21,151 nt of DNA, taken from positions 5,831 to 26,981 of IMG/VR virus record IMGVR_UViG_3300039106_000288. One strand, 5' to 3'. The notes beneath the pieces were generated by a model. It was not told where the DNA came from and ran no database searches. It saw only the letters and a list, made by a program, of their open reading frames with translations. Shown piece after piece: positions 7,522 through 13,899 of this stretch. This stretch comes from a virus. A program made the position numbers and the translations under genes. Within the stretch, counting starts at the first letter, position 1, and every line of letters begins with the position of its first letter.

Positions 7522-7999
7522 ACACGGTCATTAGATACACAGTACTATCTCTTCTTTCCACCTGACGGTATGCACTGGCTAGTCCGTCCATGTTACTAGG
7601 TCTGTAGTGTAAATAAAACTATATCCCTAATGTTATAGATCGGAGCTGGCTGCATTCGATTCGCCCGTACTCACCCGTCCTACCCTTCCCCCTACTTAAC
7701 AGCAGAGAGAAAGAACAGCACAGTGATCGGAACCCAAGTGGAGATCACGGTATGCAAAAGACTCTAGCCCTGGGCCGAAGGCCCCTTTATATATAAGATA
7801 TAAAAGCGTATCATAAGATATGGAATAGAAATAATAAAAGCACAGACATACTGAGAAGACCTGCATATGGTCTTCTCAGTCTATGTGTACGTCAGATCAA
7901 CTCCACGTGAGACGGAGTGAGGGTATCACGTCACATGTATGGGAGTACATCGATGTACGGTCATCACCTGACTAAAGACAAAATAAGGAGGAGACTCAT
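7522..7999. other. Structured divergent intergenic region, no gene seen
   Basis: No protein gene is supported on either strand. It holds GTGATC...GATCAC, a GC-rich hairpin GGGCC-GAA-GGCCC at 7772-7784 followed by TTTATATATA, an A+T-rich stretch at 7785-7845, and a long hairpin whose core is CTGAGAAGACC / GGTCTTCTCAG at about 7850-7880. On minus that hairpin is followed by CTTTTATTATTT. The palindrome GTACATCGATGTAC lies at about 7950. Regulation of divergent blocks, a structured RNA or an origin are all possible; nothing in the sequence decides. Confidence 0.4.
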
Positions 8000-8059
8000 A
8001 TGAACAGAGCACATCCAGTGTATGAACGGATAGATCGTCAGTGGAATCATTTCATGTAA
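8000..8059 (+). CDS. 19-codon mini-gene, possible leader peptide
   Basis: An excellent ribosome site (AAGGAGGAG, 6 bases before ATG 8000) precedes a short frame encoding MNRAHPVYERIDRQWNHFM and TAA. Such a strong site on so short a frame suggests that it is really translated, perhaps as a leader or regulatory peptide for the genes from 8164. A further 10-codon frame, ATG 8121 to TAG, ends just before the AGGAG of the 8164 gene. I know no homologue. Confidence 0.4.
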   Translation: MNRAHPVYERIDRQWNHFM

Positions 8060-8163
8060 GGCTACGGTTAGCGCTGTTGAGCGACTGTTGCTAGGGCCGC
8101 GCCACGACGATGCTGATACTATGAACGCATACCGACTCAAACCACTTATATAGGAGCATCCTC

Positions 8164-8673
8164 GTGGGCATAATAAACGTAGCTAAAAGAAAGGTCATAG
8201 AACACACAGCACCTGTTGCTGAGGTATCGGATGATGAACAAGTCAAAGTAGCGTCAGATGGACATCACATAGAAGTAGCAGATGATGACGGTGTCCAGGA
8301 TGGCATGAGTGTCACGTTAGATGGACCGTTGTCAGAAGTATACACGAAAGCATTGAACCTCGTATATGCGAAGGAGGGCGTAGATAGCATGTATGAGCTG
8401 TCAGAGAGCCCTGATGACGATCATGAGGGTCTATACGTGTATTGCTGTGATGGTGAGATGACTGGATCAGATCTGAATGAAGGTATGGCACAGATCAACC
8501 GTGCAGTAGAGTCATATCGTAACGTCATCATGGTAATCGATGGGTCTCGTGGTATCAATGAGAAATCCGGTCTGATGGAACGATACGCTAGCACGAAAGG
8601 CATCCGTACGGTGATGTCTCAACGTACAGCGATCGAGTCTATCCAGGCTATGGTAATGAGGGTATTGAAATGA
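8164..8673 (+). CDS. Unknown acidic protein at the head of the plus-strand block
   Basis: The protein has 169 residues and starts at GTG 8164, with AGGAG and 7-base spacing. A basic N-terminus (AKRKVIEH) is followed by a long acidic, probably flexible region (residues 18-50, many Asp and Glu). The folded part runs from about 55: SEVYTKALNLVYAKEG, HEGLYVYCCDGEMT, AVESYRNVIMVIDGSRGINEKSG and IRTVMSQRTAIESIQAMV. The hydrophobic strand VIMVIDGS followed by a helix suggests an alpha/beta fold, but no known active site is evident. It overlaps the next gene by 4 bases (ATGA). It is probably conserved only among related phages. It may be a virion-associated or assembly protein; this is a guess from position. 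Confidence 0.65.
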   Translation: MGIINVAKRKVIEHTAPVAEVSDDEQVKVASDGHHIEVADDDGVQDGMSVTLDGPLSEVYTKALNLVYAKEGVDSMYELSESPDDDHEGLYVYCCDGEMTGSDLNEGMAQINRAVESYRNVIMVIDGSRGINEKSGLMERYASTKGIRTVMSQRTAIESIQAMVMRVLK

Positions 8674-9890
8674 CGTTAGATCAGGTCTACAGCGCAGCGT
8701 TTAAACATCTGAAGTTTGACGGGAAGCTAGCTAAAAAGCTATATGCATGTCAGATCCAGTATGTGAATGCTAGTCGTGACCATCTGGAGTTCTTCGGTAG
8801 CAATCTGTTAGGCGTACATGTCGTTCGGTTTAAAGACTCAGATGTCGCTCGCATATTCGATGCATTGGATGTAGATCTGATGCATCTGACAGAACAGATA
8901 CGGCATGTCAAAGATATCAATCAGGCGTATAAAGTCTCCAGTGATACGTTCAATATCACGATGATGTACCTGATACATCGGTTTCTAACCAGTCCAGTGA
9001 TCAACGACACACAACGACACCGTGCGGCTTACGACTGTGCACTGCTGTTTTTCTATCGATGTATGGCAGCACTGTTGAGTTATTACTTCAGATACCCAGC
9101 TGACCCTAAGGTCGCTCAGATGGCATATGCACAGCTGTCTCAGAAGTTCCTGATCAAACAACTCGGATCATGGCATCGGGTGATGGATTACCGTGCTGAG
9201 GAACTGATCAGTGCAGATAGTATCCACCTAAAAGCACTGGTAGGATGGAACAATGATCTAGGGATCGTGTATGCCATGAACGACTCACAGGGCCGGATAC
9301 GGGATCTGATCAAAAACTACTACGTGGTATTCGATCGGGTCAATCGGTCAGGTGAACGCATTCAGAGTACATCTAGTACCATCATCGATGTAGAAGGTGA
9401 AGAGACACTGAGAGAGAAAACCAAATCAGTGGAAGCATATGTCGGATACATCCAGTCTATCGTTCCAGAACGTAACTCGTTTATCAAACATGATCTGCTG
9501 ACGGTAGTCAGTAAAGTGAATGTCAACACATCATCACGGATGTTAGAGGCTACGTTAGGATGGATCTCAGAGCATGCATCTCAACCAGCATGGCATCAGG
9601 TCATCGATGAGTTCATACAGATCACTGTAGTGCACTCCATGCATTTGATAGCAGATCCGTCGAATGAGATGTCTACTCGGGACTACCCGACCATGCTAGT
9701 GAATATGAAGTACCTATTGCTATCTACGCGGTCTACTGACGTTGATTTAGAACGCATACGTACACTGGGTACTAAAATCGTAGAAGGTAGCACTACGGGT
9801 CATGTATCGGCGGCATTGATACTAGCTACTCGGACTGCTGTGATCCTATATGTAATATTAAGGACTTTAACAGGGAGAGGTGCAAGATGA
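8670..9890 (+). CDS. Unknown 406-residue, mostly helical protein
   Basis: The protein starts at ATG 8670, overlapping the upstream stop, with GAGGG upstream. It is predominantly alpha-helical by eye, with many aromatic residues in helices (FFYRCMAALLSYYFRY, about 128-143) and a C-terminal hydrophobic helix, AALILATRTAVILYVILRTL (about 381-400), that could be one membrane segment. There is no signal peptide and no enzyme motif. It is translationally coupled to the genes on both sides, so the three probably form one unit. Length and position next to phage core genes fit a structural or assembly protein, but I do not recognise the family. Confidence 0.68.
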   Translation: MTLDQVYSAAFKHLKFDGKLAKKLYACQIQYVNASRDHLEFFGSNLLGVHVVRFKDSDVARIFDALDVDLMHLTEQIRHVKDINQAYKVSSDTFNITMMYLIHRFLTSPVINDTQRHRAAYDCALLFFYRCMAALLSYYFRYPADPKVAQMAYAQLSQKFLIKQLGSWHRVMDYRAEELISADSIHLKALVGWNNDLGIVYAMNDSQGRIRDLIKNYYVVFDRVNRSGERIQSTSSTIIDVEGEETLREKTKSVEAYVGYIQSIVPERNSFIKHDLLTVVSKVNVNTSSRMLEATLGWISEHASQPAWHQVIDEFIQITVVHSMHLIADPSNEMSTRDYPTMLVNMKYLLLSTRSTDVDLERIRTLGTKIVEGSTTGHVSAALILATRTAVILYVILRTLTGRGAR

Positions 9891-10108
9891 CACCTAAAGA
9901 AGCTATTAAAGAAAGACGGCATCGAGTCCAGCACGTGGACGAGGTGTTAGACGAGTTGTACTGGGAGTTTGATGTCGCTAGGAACTCCCGTAAAGCTAAA
10001 TCTGAACGTAAAGAGTTCATGGACATACTGGCACGATACGGGGACCATGTCGCTGGAAGGATATCTGAAGGAGATCTCCAGGTCGTGGAAATCCAATGCA
10101 TCAGCTAG
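9887..10108 (+). CDS. Small charged helical protein
   Basis: The protein has 73 residues. ATG 9887 overlaps the previous stop (ATGA), with GGGAGAGG upstream. It is highly charged and helical: EAIKERRHRVQHVDEVLDELYWEFDVARNSRKAKSERKEF in pieces reads as amphipathic helices, possibly a coiled coil. No known domain. It is the last gene of the plus block and its stop is followed within 30 bases by a hairpin. Two minus-strand frames cover the same stretch but lack ribosome sites and are shadows. Confidence 0.62.
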   Translation: MTPKEAIKERRHRVQHVDEVLDELYWEFDVARNSRKAKSERKEFMDILARYGDHVAGRISEGDLQVVEIQCIS

Positions 10109-10110
10109 TG

Positions 10111-10165
10111 CAAAAAATAAAGACTGCATACATCCACTGAGACCCGTATAGGATCTCAGTGGATG
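10111..10165. terminator. Terminator between convergent genes
   Basis: CATCCACTGAGA (10131-10142) pairs with TCTCAGTGGATG (10154-10165). On minus the stem is followed by a T-rich tract (the plus-strand A run at 10112-10120), which fits termination of the gene ending at 10172. On plus there is no T run directly after the stem. Confidence 0.75.
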
Positions 10166-10171
10166 GTGTAG

Positions 10172-10468
10172 TTATTGGTGCAATGCCATGGAGATATTGT
10201 CACCATGACATGCTGTTAATAGTAATACTCTTTTGATTGGATCAACTGCATGATCCAACTTGACGTAGTTTTTACCATTAGCATAGCATTGTACCACCTC
10301 ACCGGTGATGCTAACTTTAAACATCTCATGTGACTTTACATCCATGACGATAGAGTACACCTCCTCGAAAGGAGTCGTAGTATCTCCTTCATGGCGGCCA
10401 ATAGTTGTGAGTACTTGGAATGCGTCGTTTAATTTACGTTGTGTTTTGAGTGATTTAAATAAGTTCAT
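10172..10468 (-). CDS. Small unknown protein, single gene behind promoter copy b
   Basis: The protein has 98 residues. ATG 10468 has AGGAG with 7-base spacing. A basic N-terminus (FKSLKTQRKLNDAFQVL) is followed by a beta-rich part (VYSIVMDVKSHEMFKVSITGEVVQCYANGKNYVKLDHA). No catalytic motif, signal peptide or membrane segment. It is a monocistronic unit: promoter motif at 10550, an 80-base leader with two hairpins, the gene, and a terminator. The leader is nearly identical to that of the genes at 17271-17366 and 16864-17274, so the units are probably co-regulated. By analogy with other jumbo phages a host-takeover role is possible, but this is inference. Confidence 0.7.
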   Translation of the reverse strand: MNLFKSLKTQRKLNDAFQVLTTIGRHEGDTTTPFEEVYSIVMDVKSHEMFKVSITGEVVQCYANGKNYVKLDHAVDPIKRVLLLTACHGDNISMALHQ

Positions 10469-10473
10469 GGTAT

Positions 10474-10581
10474 AACTCCTGTCCTTTCGGACGTTATATA
10501 AACTGTAGATCTTAGCGCCTACAGTGACGATACTGGATGTACTGTCAAATAAAGTATATATGACTGAAATGTTTTAGGAAG
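10474..10581 (-). repeat. 108-base leader/promoter repeat, copy 1
   Basis: It matches 17373-17480 with only three substitutions. On minus it contains, in order, the promoter motif, a hairpin CTGTAG...CTACAG and the tetraloop hairpin GTCC-GAAA-GGAC directly before the AGGAG of the gene. The repeat ends at the ribosome site; the coding parts differ. Confidence 0.9.
10550..10577 (-). promoter_or_regulatory. Phage promoter motif (copy b)
   Basis: The minus strand reads AGTCATATATACTTTA at 10565-10550, with CTAAA 12 bases upstream. It lies 81 bases before the ATG at 10468. Confidence 0.75.
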
Positions 10582-10697
10582 AGGTATGTATAAAATATAC
10601 GCACTAACCCTAATAGTATAGGAACTAGACATCCTTTTAACATTAGAGACATGTTGATAACTAACCTACCCATCTTACAGAGTCTAGTTCCACTACC

Positions 10698-10774
10698 GGG
10701 CCGTTACCTTAATGGTTAAAGGACACGCCTCATAAGCGTCGCGAGTCTTGGTTCGAGTCCAAGACGGCCCACCA
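10698..10774 (+). tRNA. tRNA with anticodon CAT (Met, or Ile2 after lysidine modification)
   Basis: The acceptor stem GGGCCGT/ACGGCCC is perfect (7 bp), the D arm is CCTT-AATGGTTA-AAGG, the anticodon loop is CTCATAA with CAT at 10731-10733, and the T arm is CTTGG-TTCGAGT-CCAAG. CCA is encoded at 10772-10774. The first anticodon-stem pair is a C-C mismatch; the other four pair. The discriminator base is A. Sequence alone does not separate elongator Met from Ile2. Confidence 0.93.
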
Positions 10775-10780
10775 AACATC

Positions 10781-10881
10781 GACTGCAAGCCTAATGGTGG
10801 CTCAGATACTATACTGACTACACCGCCCATTGAGTCCTATGTATAGTGTCTAAGTTGGAATCGAATCCAATGCAGTCACCA
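10781..10881 (+). ncRNA. tRNA-like RNA with an enlarged anticodon arm and an encoded CCA end
   Basis: It begins six bases after the tRNA. GACTGCA (10781-10787) pairs perfectly with TGCAGTC (10871-10877), followed by ACCA. A D-like arm AGCC-TAATGGT-GGCT (10788-10802) shares TAATGGT with the tRNA next door. A T-like arm TTGGA-ATCGAA-TCCAA (10855-10870) has a 6-base loop containing TCGAA. In the anticodon position there is an 11-bp stem, 10804-10814 with 10841-10851 (one G-T pair), closed by a 26-base loop. No normal 5-bp/7-base anticodon arm fits. It could be a decayed tRNA, a tRNA with about 31 inserted bases, or a tRNA-like RNA with another job. Confidence 0.6.
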
Positions 10882-11086
10882 CTTTCGGTACTCTATAGAA
10901 CATCGCCAGATGCGGACGATGTCGCATATATGCACTAGAGTACCACCTATATACCATCTCCTGGTATGAAATGTACCGTGTTGACATACACGGGATCCTA
11001 TGGATATGTCCGGGTGGACGGAAACCTATACATGAAGGATATGTCAAAGAAGCTTCCTTTTGGATAGAAGCAAAAAACATAACGAT
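10882..11086. other. Hairpin-rich non-coding stretch after the tRNA-like RNA
   Basis: GGTACTCTA (10887-10895) pairs with TAGAGTACC (10936-10944), enclosing ACATCG/CGATGT (10900-10905 and 10917-10922). Then come ATACCA/TGGTAT (about 10951-10967) and CCGTGT/ACACGG. One minus frame (10850-11080) is open but has no ribosome site and overlaps the tRNA-like RNA, so I do not call it a gene. It is either part of a longer structured RNA or a decayed segment. Confidence 0.4.
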
Positions 11087-11134
11087 GACACAGTCCCTAC
11101 CATAGCCTTAATCGGTTATGGTAGGGACTGTGTC
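11087..11134 (-). terminator. Very strong hairpin terminator at the end of the minus block
   Basis: GACACAGTCCCTACCATA (11087-11104) pairs perfectly with 11117-11134, and the stem can extend to about 21 bp with loop TTAATC. On minus a TTTTTT tract follows about 10 bases later (plus A run at 11071-11077). It ends transcription of the block that starts near 14203. Confidence 0.8.
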
Positions 11135-11135
11135 G

Positions 11136-11348
11136 CTATGAGTATCGATCTCGTAAGTATCGTGGCAACCACCAATCACTATATACGTACGGTGTCCAGT
11201 TGTACTGGATGCAGATCTGGCGAGTTTCCAGTGATGGATATACACGTCTATCGGGTGCACCGGAGTAACACCGAGTACGGTACAGTGGAGACCACGGCTG
11301 ATGATGTACACGTCCGTCATAGACCCGACATCTGTATGGTTTACGCAT
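11136..11348 (-). CDS. Possible small gene of 70 residues, reading frame uncertain
   Basis: ATG 11348 follows GGAGGG with 8-base spacing and overlaps the previous stop. The frame ends with TAG one base before the terminator hairpin. Those signals fit a real last gene. The protein (MRKPYRCRVYDGRVHHQPW ...) is oddly rich in Arg, Tyr and Trp. A competing frame, 11108-11320 (MTDVYIISRGLHCTVLGV ...), has a more natural composition but no ribosome site, and its stop falls in the loop of the terminator. Only one can be the main product. No domain is recognised in either. Confidence 0.4.
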   Translation of the reverse strand: MRKPYRCRVYDGRVHHQPWSPLYRTRCYSGAPDRRVYPSLETRQICIQYNWTPYVYSDWWLPRYLRDRYS

Positions 11349-11550
11349 GAGTCGTACCCTCCATACCAGTGAATCGATGTAGCAATACACGAGACGACAT
11401 CCCAGTCGTAATACTGATGATCACACTAGTAGGATATACTCGGCATTTAGTGTCATTCAGATCACGTAAACAGTCTAGGATATACTCCTGTGCATCTGTA
11501 GGTAGCATGCTGAATGTTTCAGCTGTTAGTATAGGTTTAGACGGCAGCAT
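11341..11550 (-). CDS. Small unknown protein
   Basis: The protein has 69 residues. ATG 11550 has GAGGT with 7-base spacing inside the end of the upstream gene, which it overlaps by 14 bases. Sequence includes TAETFSMLPTDAQEYILDCLRDLND, which reads as two helices, then CRVYPTSVIISITTGM, a likely strand. No recognised domain. It is part of a tightly coupled run of minus-strand genes (12865 down to 11341). Confidence 0.6.
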   Translation of the reverse strand: MLPSKPILTAETFSMLPTDAQEYILDCLRDLNDTKCRVYPTSVIISITTGMSSRVLLHRFTGMEGTTHA

Positions 11551-12046
11551 GGATCTTACCTCTAGTCATAGATCTCGGATGTAGGGTGGTAGTAGTAATC
11601 CACTCACGTACCAGTTTGATGATGTTAGTACGGGACATGGTTCTAATAGTCGAAGTCTGGGCGTTACGGACCATCAATAGATCCAGTACATACATGATAC
11701 CACTAGTGACTGTACATACATCATTGGGGTTGACGATATACATCACATCGACAGCCGTGTCATGGTATTTAACGATATGTCCTTCAACACCCATGGTGTG
11801 TATGCTGGATACACCGTGAGCACGTCTAGAGACATTGTTCATCCCACGAGAGATCCTAGGGTATAGCCATTTAGGATCGTGGGTAGGAACATGTAGATGT
11901 ATGACCACGGCATCTGGGCAACGACGATACAGCTCATCGATGTACTGGGTATACACTGATAGAGCCCTCGCTGATTCACGATGAGTCAGTCCGGATCCTA
12001 TGGTAGATCCATGTTTGATCGTTAAACAGGGTTTCTGACTAGGCAT
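11537..12046 (-). CDS. Unknown protein, tandem paralog of the upstream gene
   Basis: The protein has 169 residues. ATG 12046 follows GGAGG and overlaps the stop of the upstream gene. By eye it aligns with that gene's product in the same order: YTQYIDELYRRCPDAVVIHLHVP against YATYIDALFGRYRHLYVLEYEVD, and VDVMYIVNPNDV against MQVIYFIDPLRV, with an Arg-rich helix between them. The core therefore looks like helix, strand, basic helix, two strands. This resembles a small nucleic-acid-binding or Rep-like layout with His residues in a strand (VIHLHVP), but I cannot assign a family and give no function. Confidence 0.68.
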   Translation of the reverse strand: MPSQKPCLTIKHGSTIGSGLTHRESARALSVYTQYIDELYRRCPDAVVIHLHVPTHDPKWLYPRISRGMNNVSRRAHGVSSIHTMGVEGHIVKYHDTAVDVMYIVNPNDVCTVTSGIMYVLDLLMVRNAQTSTIRTMSRTNIIKLVREWITTTTLHPRSMTRGKIHAAV

Positions 12047-12641
12047 CAGATCCTCCTTGTGCTACCAGTGCCACACGTCGTAGTACCGGTAGACGACCTC
12101 TACTCATAGTTCGACCGTCACCTGATGCTCTAGATCGGATATGATCTAACGCGACAGATACGATCTTTGACACGGCTTCTACGTCATGCTCAGAGATCAT
12201 TCCCGTATACCCAGGATGGTCTGGATTCAAAGAGCAATCGGTATTGTGTATCTGCGGGATCATACCACATACAGCCGTATACCGTGCAGTGAGATATGAT
12301 CTAGCTTCAGTTACCCGTAGTGGGTCGATGAAATAGATCACTTGCATCGATGTGGCACTGCGACGGATGGAGATGAATCCCAGTACCCCATATACTGACA
12401 GACCTTTACCGCGGCGATCGCGACGTATGCCTTGCAACATACGTTTGTGTAAAGTGATGTGTGACGGTACTGCAGAGATATCAACTTCATACTCTAACAC
12501 ATACAGATGACGATATCGTCCGAATAACGCATCTATATAGGTAGCGTATGAAGCCCCAGTACTGAAGTCGGAGCTGTCCTTGAAGTCTTTGAATCCTAGA
12601 CCCCTAACGTTGGCATATCTACGCAATGTCACGTTAGTCAT
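12039..12641 (-). CDS. Unknown protein, tandem paralog of the downstream gene
   Basis: The protein has 200 residues. ATG 12641 overlaps the previous stop (ATGA), so translation is probably coupled. The core (residues about 32-110) contains YATYIDALFGRYRHLYVLEYEVD, a basic helix KRMLQGIRRDRRGKGLS and the paired strands YGVLGFISI and MQVIYFIDP. The C-terminal half adds SEHDVEAVSKIVSVALDHIRSR and a basic tail. The core is shared with the 11537 gene. Basic helices hint at nucleic acid binding, which is inference. No membrane segment or signal peptide. Confidence 0.68.
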   Translation of the reverse strand: MTNVTLRRYANVRGLGFKDFKDSSDFSTGASYATYIDALFGRYRHLYVLEYEVDISAVPSHITLHKRMLQGIRRDRRGKGLSVYGVLGFISIRRSATSMQVIYFIDPLRVTEARSYLTARYTAVCGMIPQIHNTDCSLNPDHPGYTGMISEHDVEAVSKIVSVALDHIRSRASGDGRTMSRGRLPVLRRVALVAQGGSDA

Positions 12642-12865
12642 TGGATGCCACCGTTAATGACATCTAGTGCTGCATAGAAGGCCTTCGCAGTACCGAATGC
12701 ATCTATACCGAACTGTAAACGGTTACCGGTGCTAAGAAACACCGTGAAAGATCTGTCTGTGATCAACACCGATACGATATGATCAGTGTTGATCCGGCAT
12801 AATACTGGATCGGTATCATAGCCTTTAGTGCCGGGATTGTACAACGTTTTTAATGTAATGAACAT
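12638..12865 (-). CDS. Small beta-rich unknown protein
   Basis: The protein has 75 residues. ATG 12865 has AGGAG with 8-base spacing. RINTDHIVSVLITDRSFTVF followed by LSTGNRLQFGID has the strand-turn-strand pattern of many tiny proteins of the FlbD-like type ('NxxxIxxI...xxLxxG'), then a helix TAKAFYAALDVING. That resemblance is of pattern only. It heads the coupled run 12865-11341, behind the hairpin at 12899-12927. Confidence 0.62.
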   Translation of the reverse strand: MFITLKTLYNPGTKGYDTDPVLCRINTDHIVSVLITDRSFTVFLSTGNRLQFGIDAFGTAKAFYAALDVINGGIQ

Positions 12866-12898
12866 GTATAGGACTCCTTTGCGGATGTTAGTTTATAC

Positions 12899-12927
12899 GC
12901 AGACCCATCTGTAGCAGATGGGTCTGC
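12899..12927. other. 13-bp hairpin between two minus-strand genes
   Basis: GCAGACCCATCTG (12899-12911) pairs with 12915-12927, loop TAG. There is no T run on either strand. It lies directly after the stop of the gene ending at 12936 and may act as a processing site or as a terminator that does not need a U tract. Confidence 0.6.
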
Positions 12928-12935
12928 ATGGTGGG

Positions 12936-13433
12936 TTATTTAGATTGGTTCAGAGATATCAAAGACCCTAGTAGCTTAGATACCGTGCTTTCCAGTAGAG
13001 CTACTCGTTCTTCCAGTGATGCATGAGTAGTGACATCTGCACTGACTGGTACATACCGAATGGCTCTCACATACATCTGAGCCGTTTTTCCTCGGGTGTC
13101 GAAGGAAAAGCGATCACCGCTCAAAGTGACGAATGTACCATATCGGCGATCATCAGGAATCGTACCGGTCCAGAAAGACGTAGCTCTGCCTGAGTAAGGC
13201 ATCACTGTACGTACTCCCTGTTTAAATATATGGTGCAACTCATCGACTGACGGCAAGATCCAGTCATCGTACCCGCCAGATCTACATGTTTTACATGTAT
13301 TCAACGCACCTTCTAGAGTACGAGCTGCGTTTACTACCATACGTGGTGATACGTATACTTCATGTTTACCGTCTACACTGATACCTGCATAGATGCCGCC
13401 TTGTTCTTTACTACCGATTGCTACTGATGACAT
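12936..13433 (-). CDS. DUF1566/Lcl-type C-type-lectin-fold protein with a C-terminal coiled coil
   Basis: The protein has 165 residues; ATG 13433 has GGAG with 6-base spacing. GGYDDWILPSVDELHHIF (53-70) is the hallmark of DUF1566/Lcl C-terminal domains (usual form YxDWRLPTxxEL). It is followed by SFWTGT (86-91), GTFVTLSGDRFSF (99-111) and YVRAIRYV (121-128), the usual closing strand. CKTC (47-50) is a possible metal or disulfide pair. Residues 137-160 (HASLEERVALLESTVSKLLGS) form a heptad pattern, suggesting a trimer or dimer. The fold resembles formylglycine-generating enzyme and C-type lectins. There is no signal peptide. A binding role, in the virion or at the envelope, is inferred from the fold and neighbours. 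Confidence 0.72.
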   Translation of the reverse strand: MSSVAIGSKEQGGIYAGISVDGKHEVYVSPRMVVNAARTLEGALNTCKTCRSGGYDDWILPSVDELHHIFKQGVRTVMPYSGRATSFWTGTIPDDRRYGTFVTLSGDRFSFDTRGKTAQMYVRAIRYVPVSADVTTHASLEERVALLESTVSKLLGSLISLNQSK

Positions 13434-13442
13434 GTGATACTC

Positions 13443-13688
13443 CTAAACGATGTGATGTTTCCATGTATATAGAAACGTGAAATCAGAACCTAAGTTCCGG
13501 TATACCCTGAACTGTACGTCATTTAGATACAGGGTGATATTAGAGGTACCAGGTATGAAATCTATCCGGTACCTAGTGAAAGGTAATAACCTGAATGCTG
13601 ACCGAGACATTGATCCGGTGCCACCATGGAGCATGATACGTAGTGCATCATACTCCTGGTCATTCAGATATACTTTAATACTGCTCAT
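13443..13688 (-). CDS. Small unknown beta-rich protein
   Basis: The protein has 81 residues. ATG 13688 overlaps the stop of the membrane-protein gene upstream (ATGA), and no strong ribosome site is seen, so coupling is likely. Sequence SSIKVYLNDQEYDALRIML, then YRIDFIPGTSNITLYLNDVQFRVYRNLG, suggests a beta sandwich or hairpin repeat (YLNDQEY and YLNDVQF recur). No signal peptide. The function is unknown. Confidence 0.6.
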   Translation of the reverse strand: MSSIKVYLNDQEYDALRIMLHGGTGSMSRSAFRLLPFTRYRIDFIPGTSNITLYLNDVQFRVYRNLGSDFTFLYTWKHHIV

Positions 13689-13894
13689 GGTTTATACGTG
13701 GAGTCCCGTAAACGGGTCAGATTGTATATCTTACCCTCCTTGACTATAAACCCACCGATGTCAGTCGGCTGGACCAAATAGTAATCCTGATATGATGCAC
13801 GGACTGCCATATATGCTACTGATCCACCGATGATCATACCGGCGATGAGGATGCTGATGTTGATTACTGTGACCACTGATTTAATACGTTCCAT
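13685..13894 (-). CDS. Small single-span membrane protein
   Basis: The protein has 69 residues. I chose ATG 13894, which has GGAG with 8-base spacing; the longer in-frame start at 13933 would overlap the upstream gene. VVTVINISILIAGMIIGGSVAYMAV (about 7-31) is one membrane helix after the basic ERIK, predicting N-in topology. The rest, QDYYLVQPTDIGGFIVKEGKIYNLTRLRD, would face the periplasm. It is next to a signal-peptide protein. It may act at the inner membrane; a spanin-like or exclusion role cannot be told from sequence. Confidence 0.65.
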   Translation of the reverse strand: MERIKSVVTVINISILIAGMIIGGSVAYMAVRASYQDYYLVQPTDIGGFIVKEGKIYNLTRLRDSTYKP

Positions 13895-13899
13895 GGCGA

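Noticed and set aside
9826-10129. Two minus-strand frames opposite the end of the plus block
   Set aside because: They lack ribosome sites and lie opposite coupled plus-strand genes with good signals.
10850-11080. Minus-strand frame of 76 codons
   Set aside because: It has no ribosome site at its ATG, lies directly downstream of the strong minus terminator and overlaps the tRNA-like RNA.
11060-11350. Plus-strand frame of 96 codons starting at TTG
   Set aside because: It has no ribosome site and runs through the whole terminator hairpin 11087-11134; composition is that of an antisense shadow.
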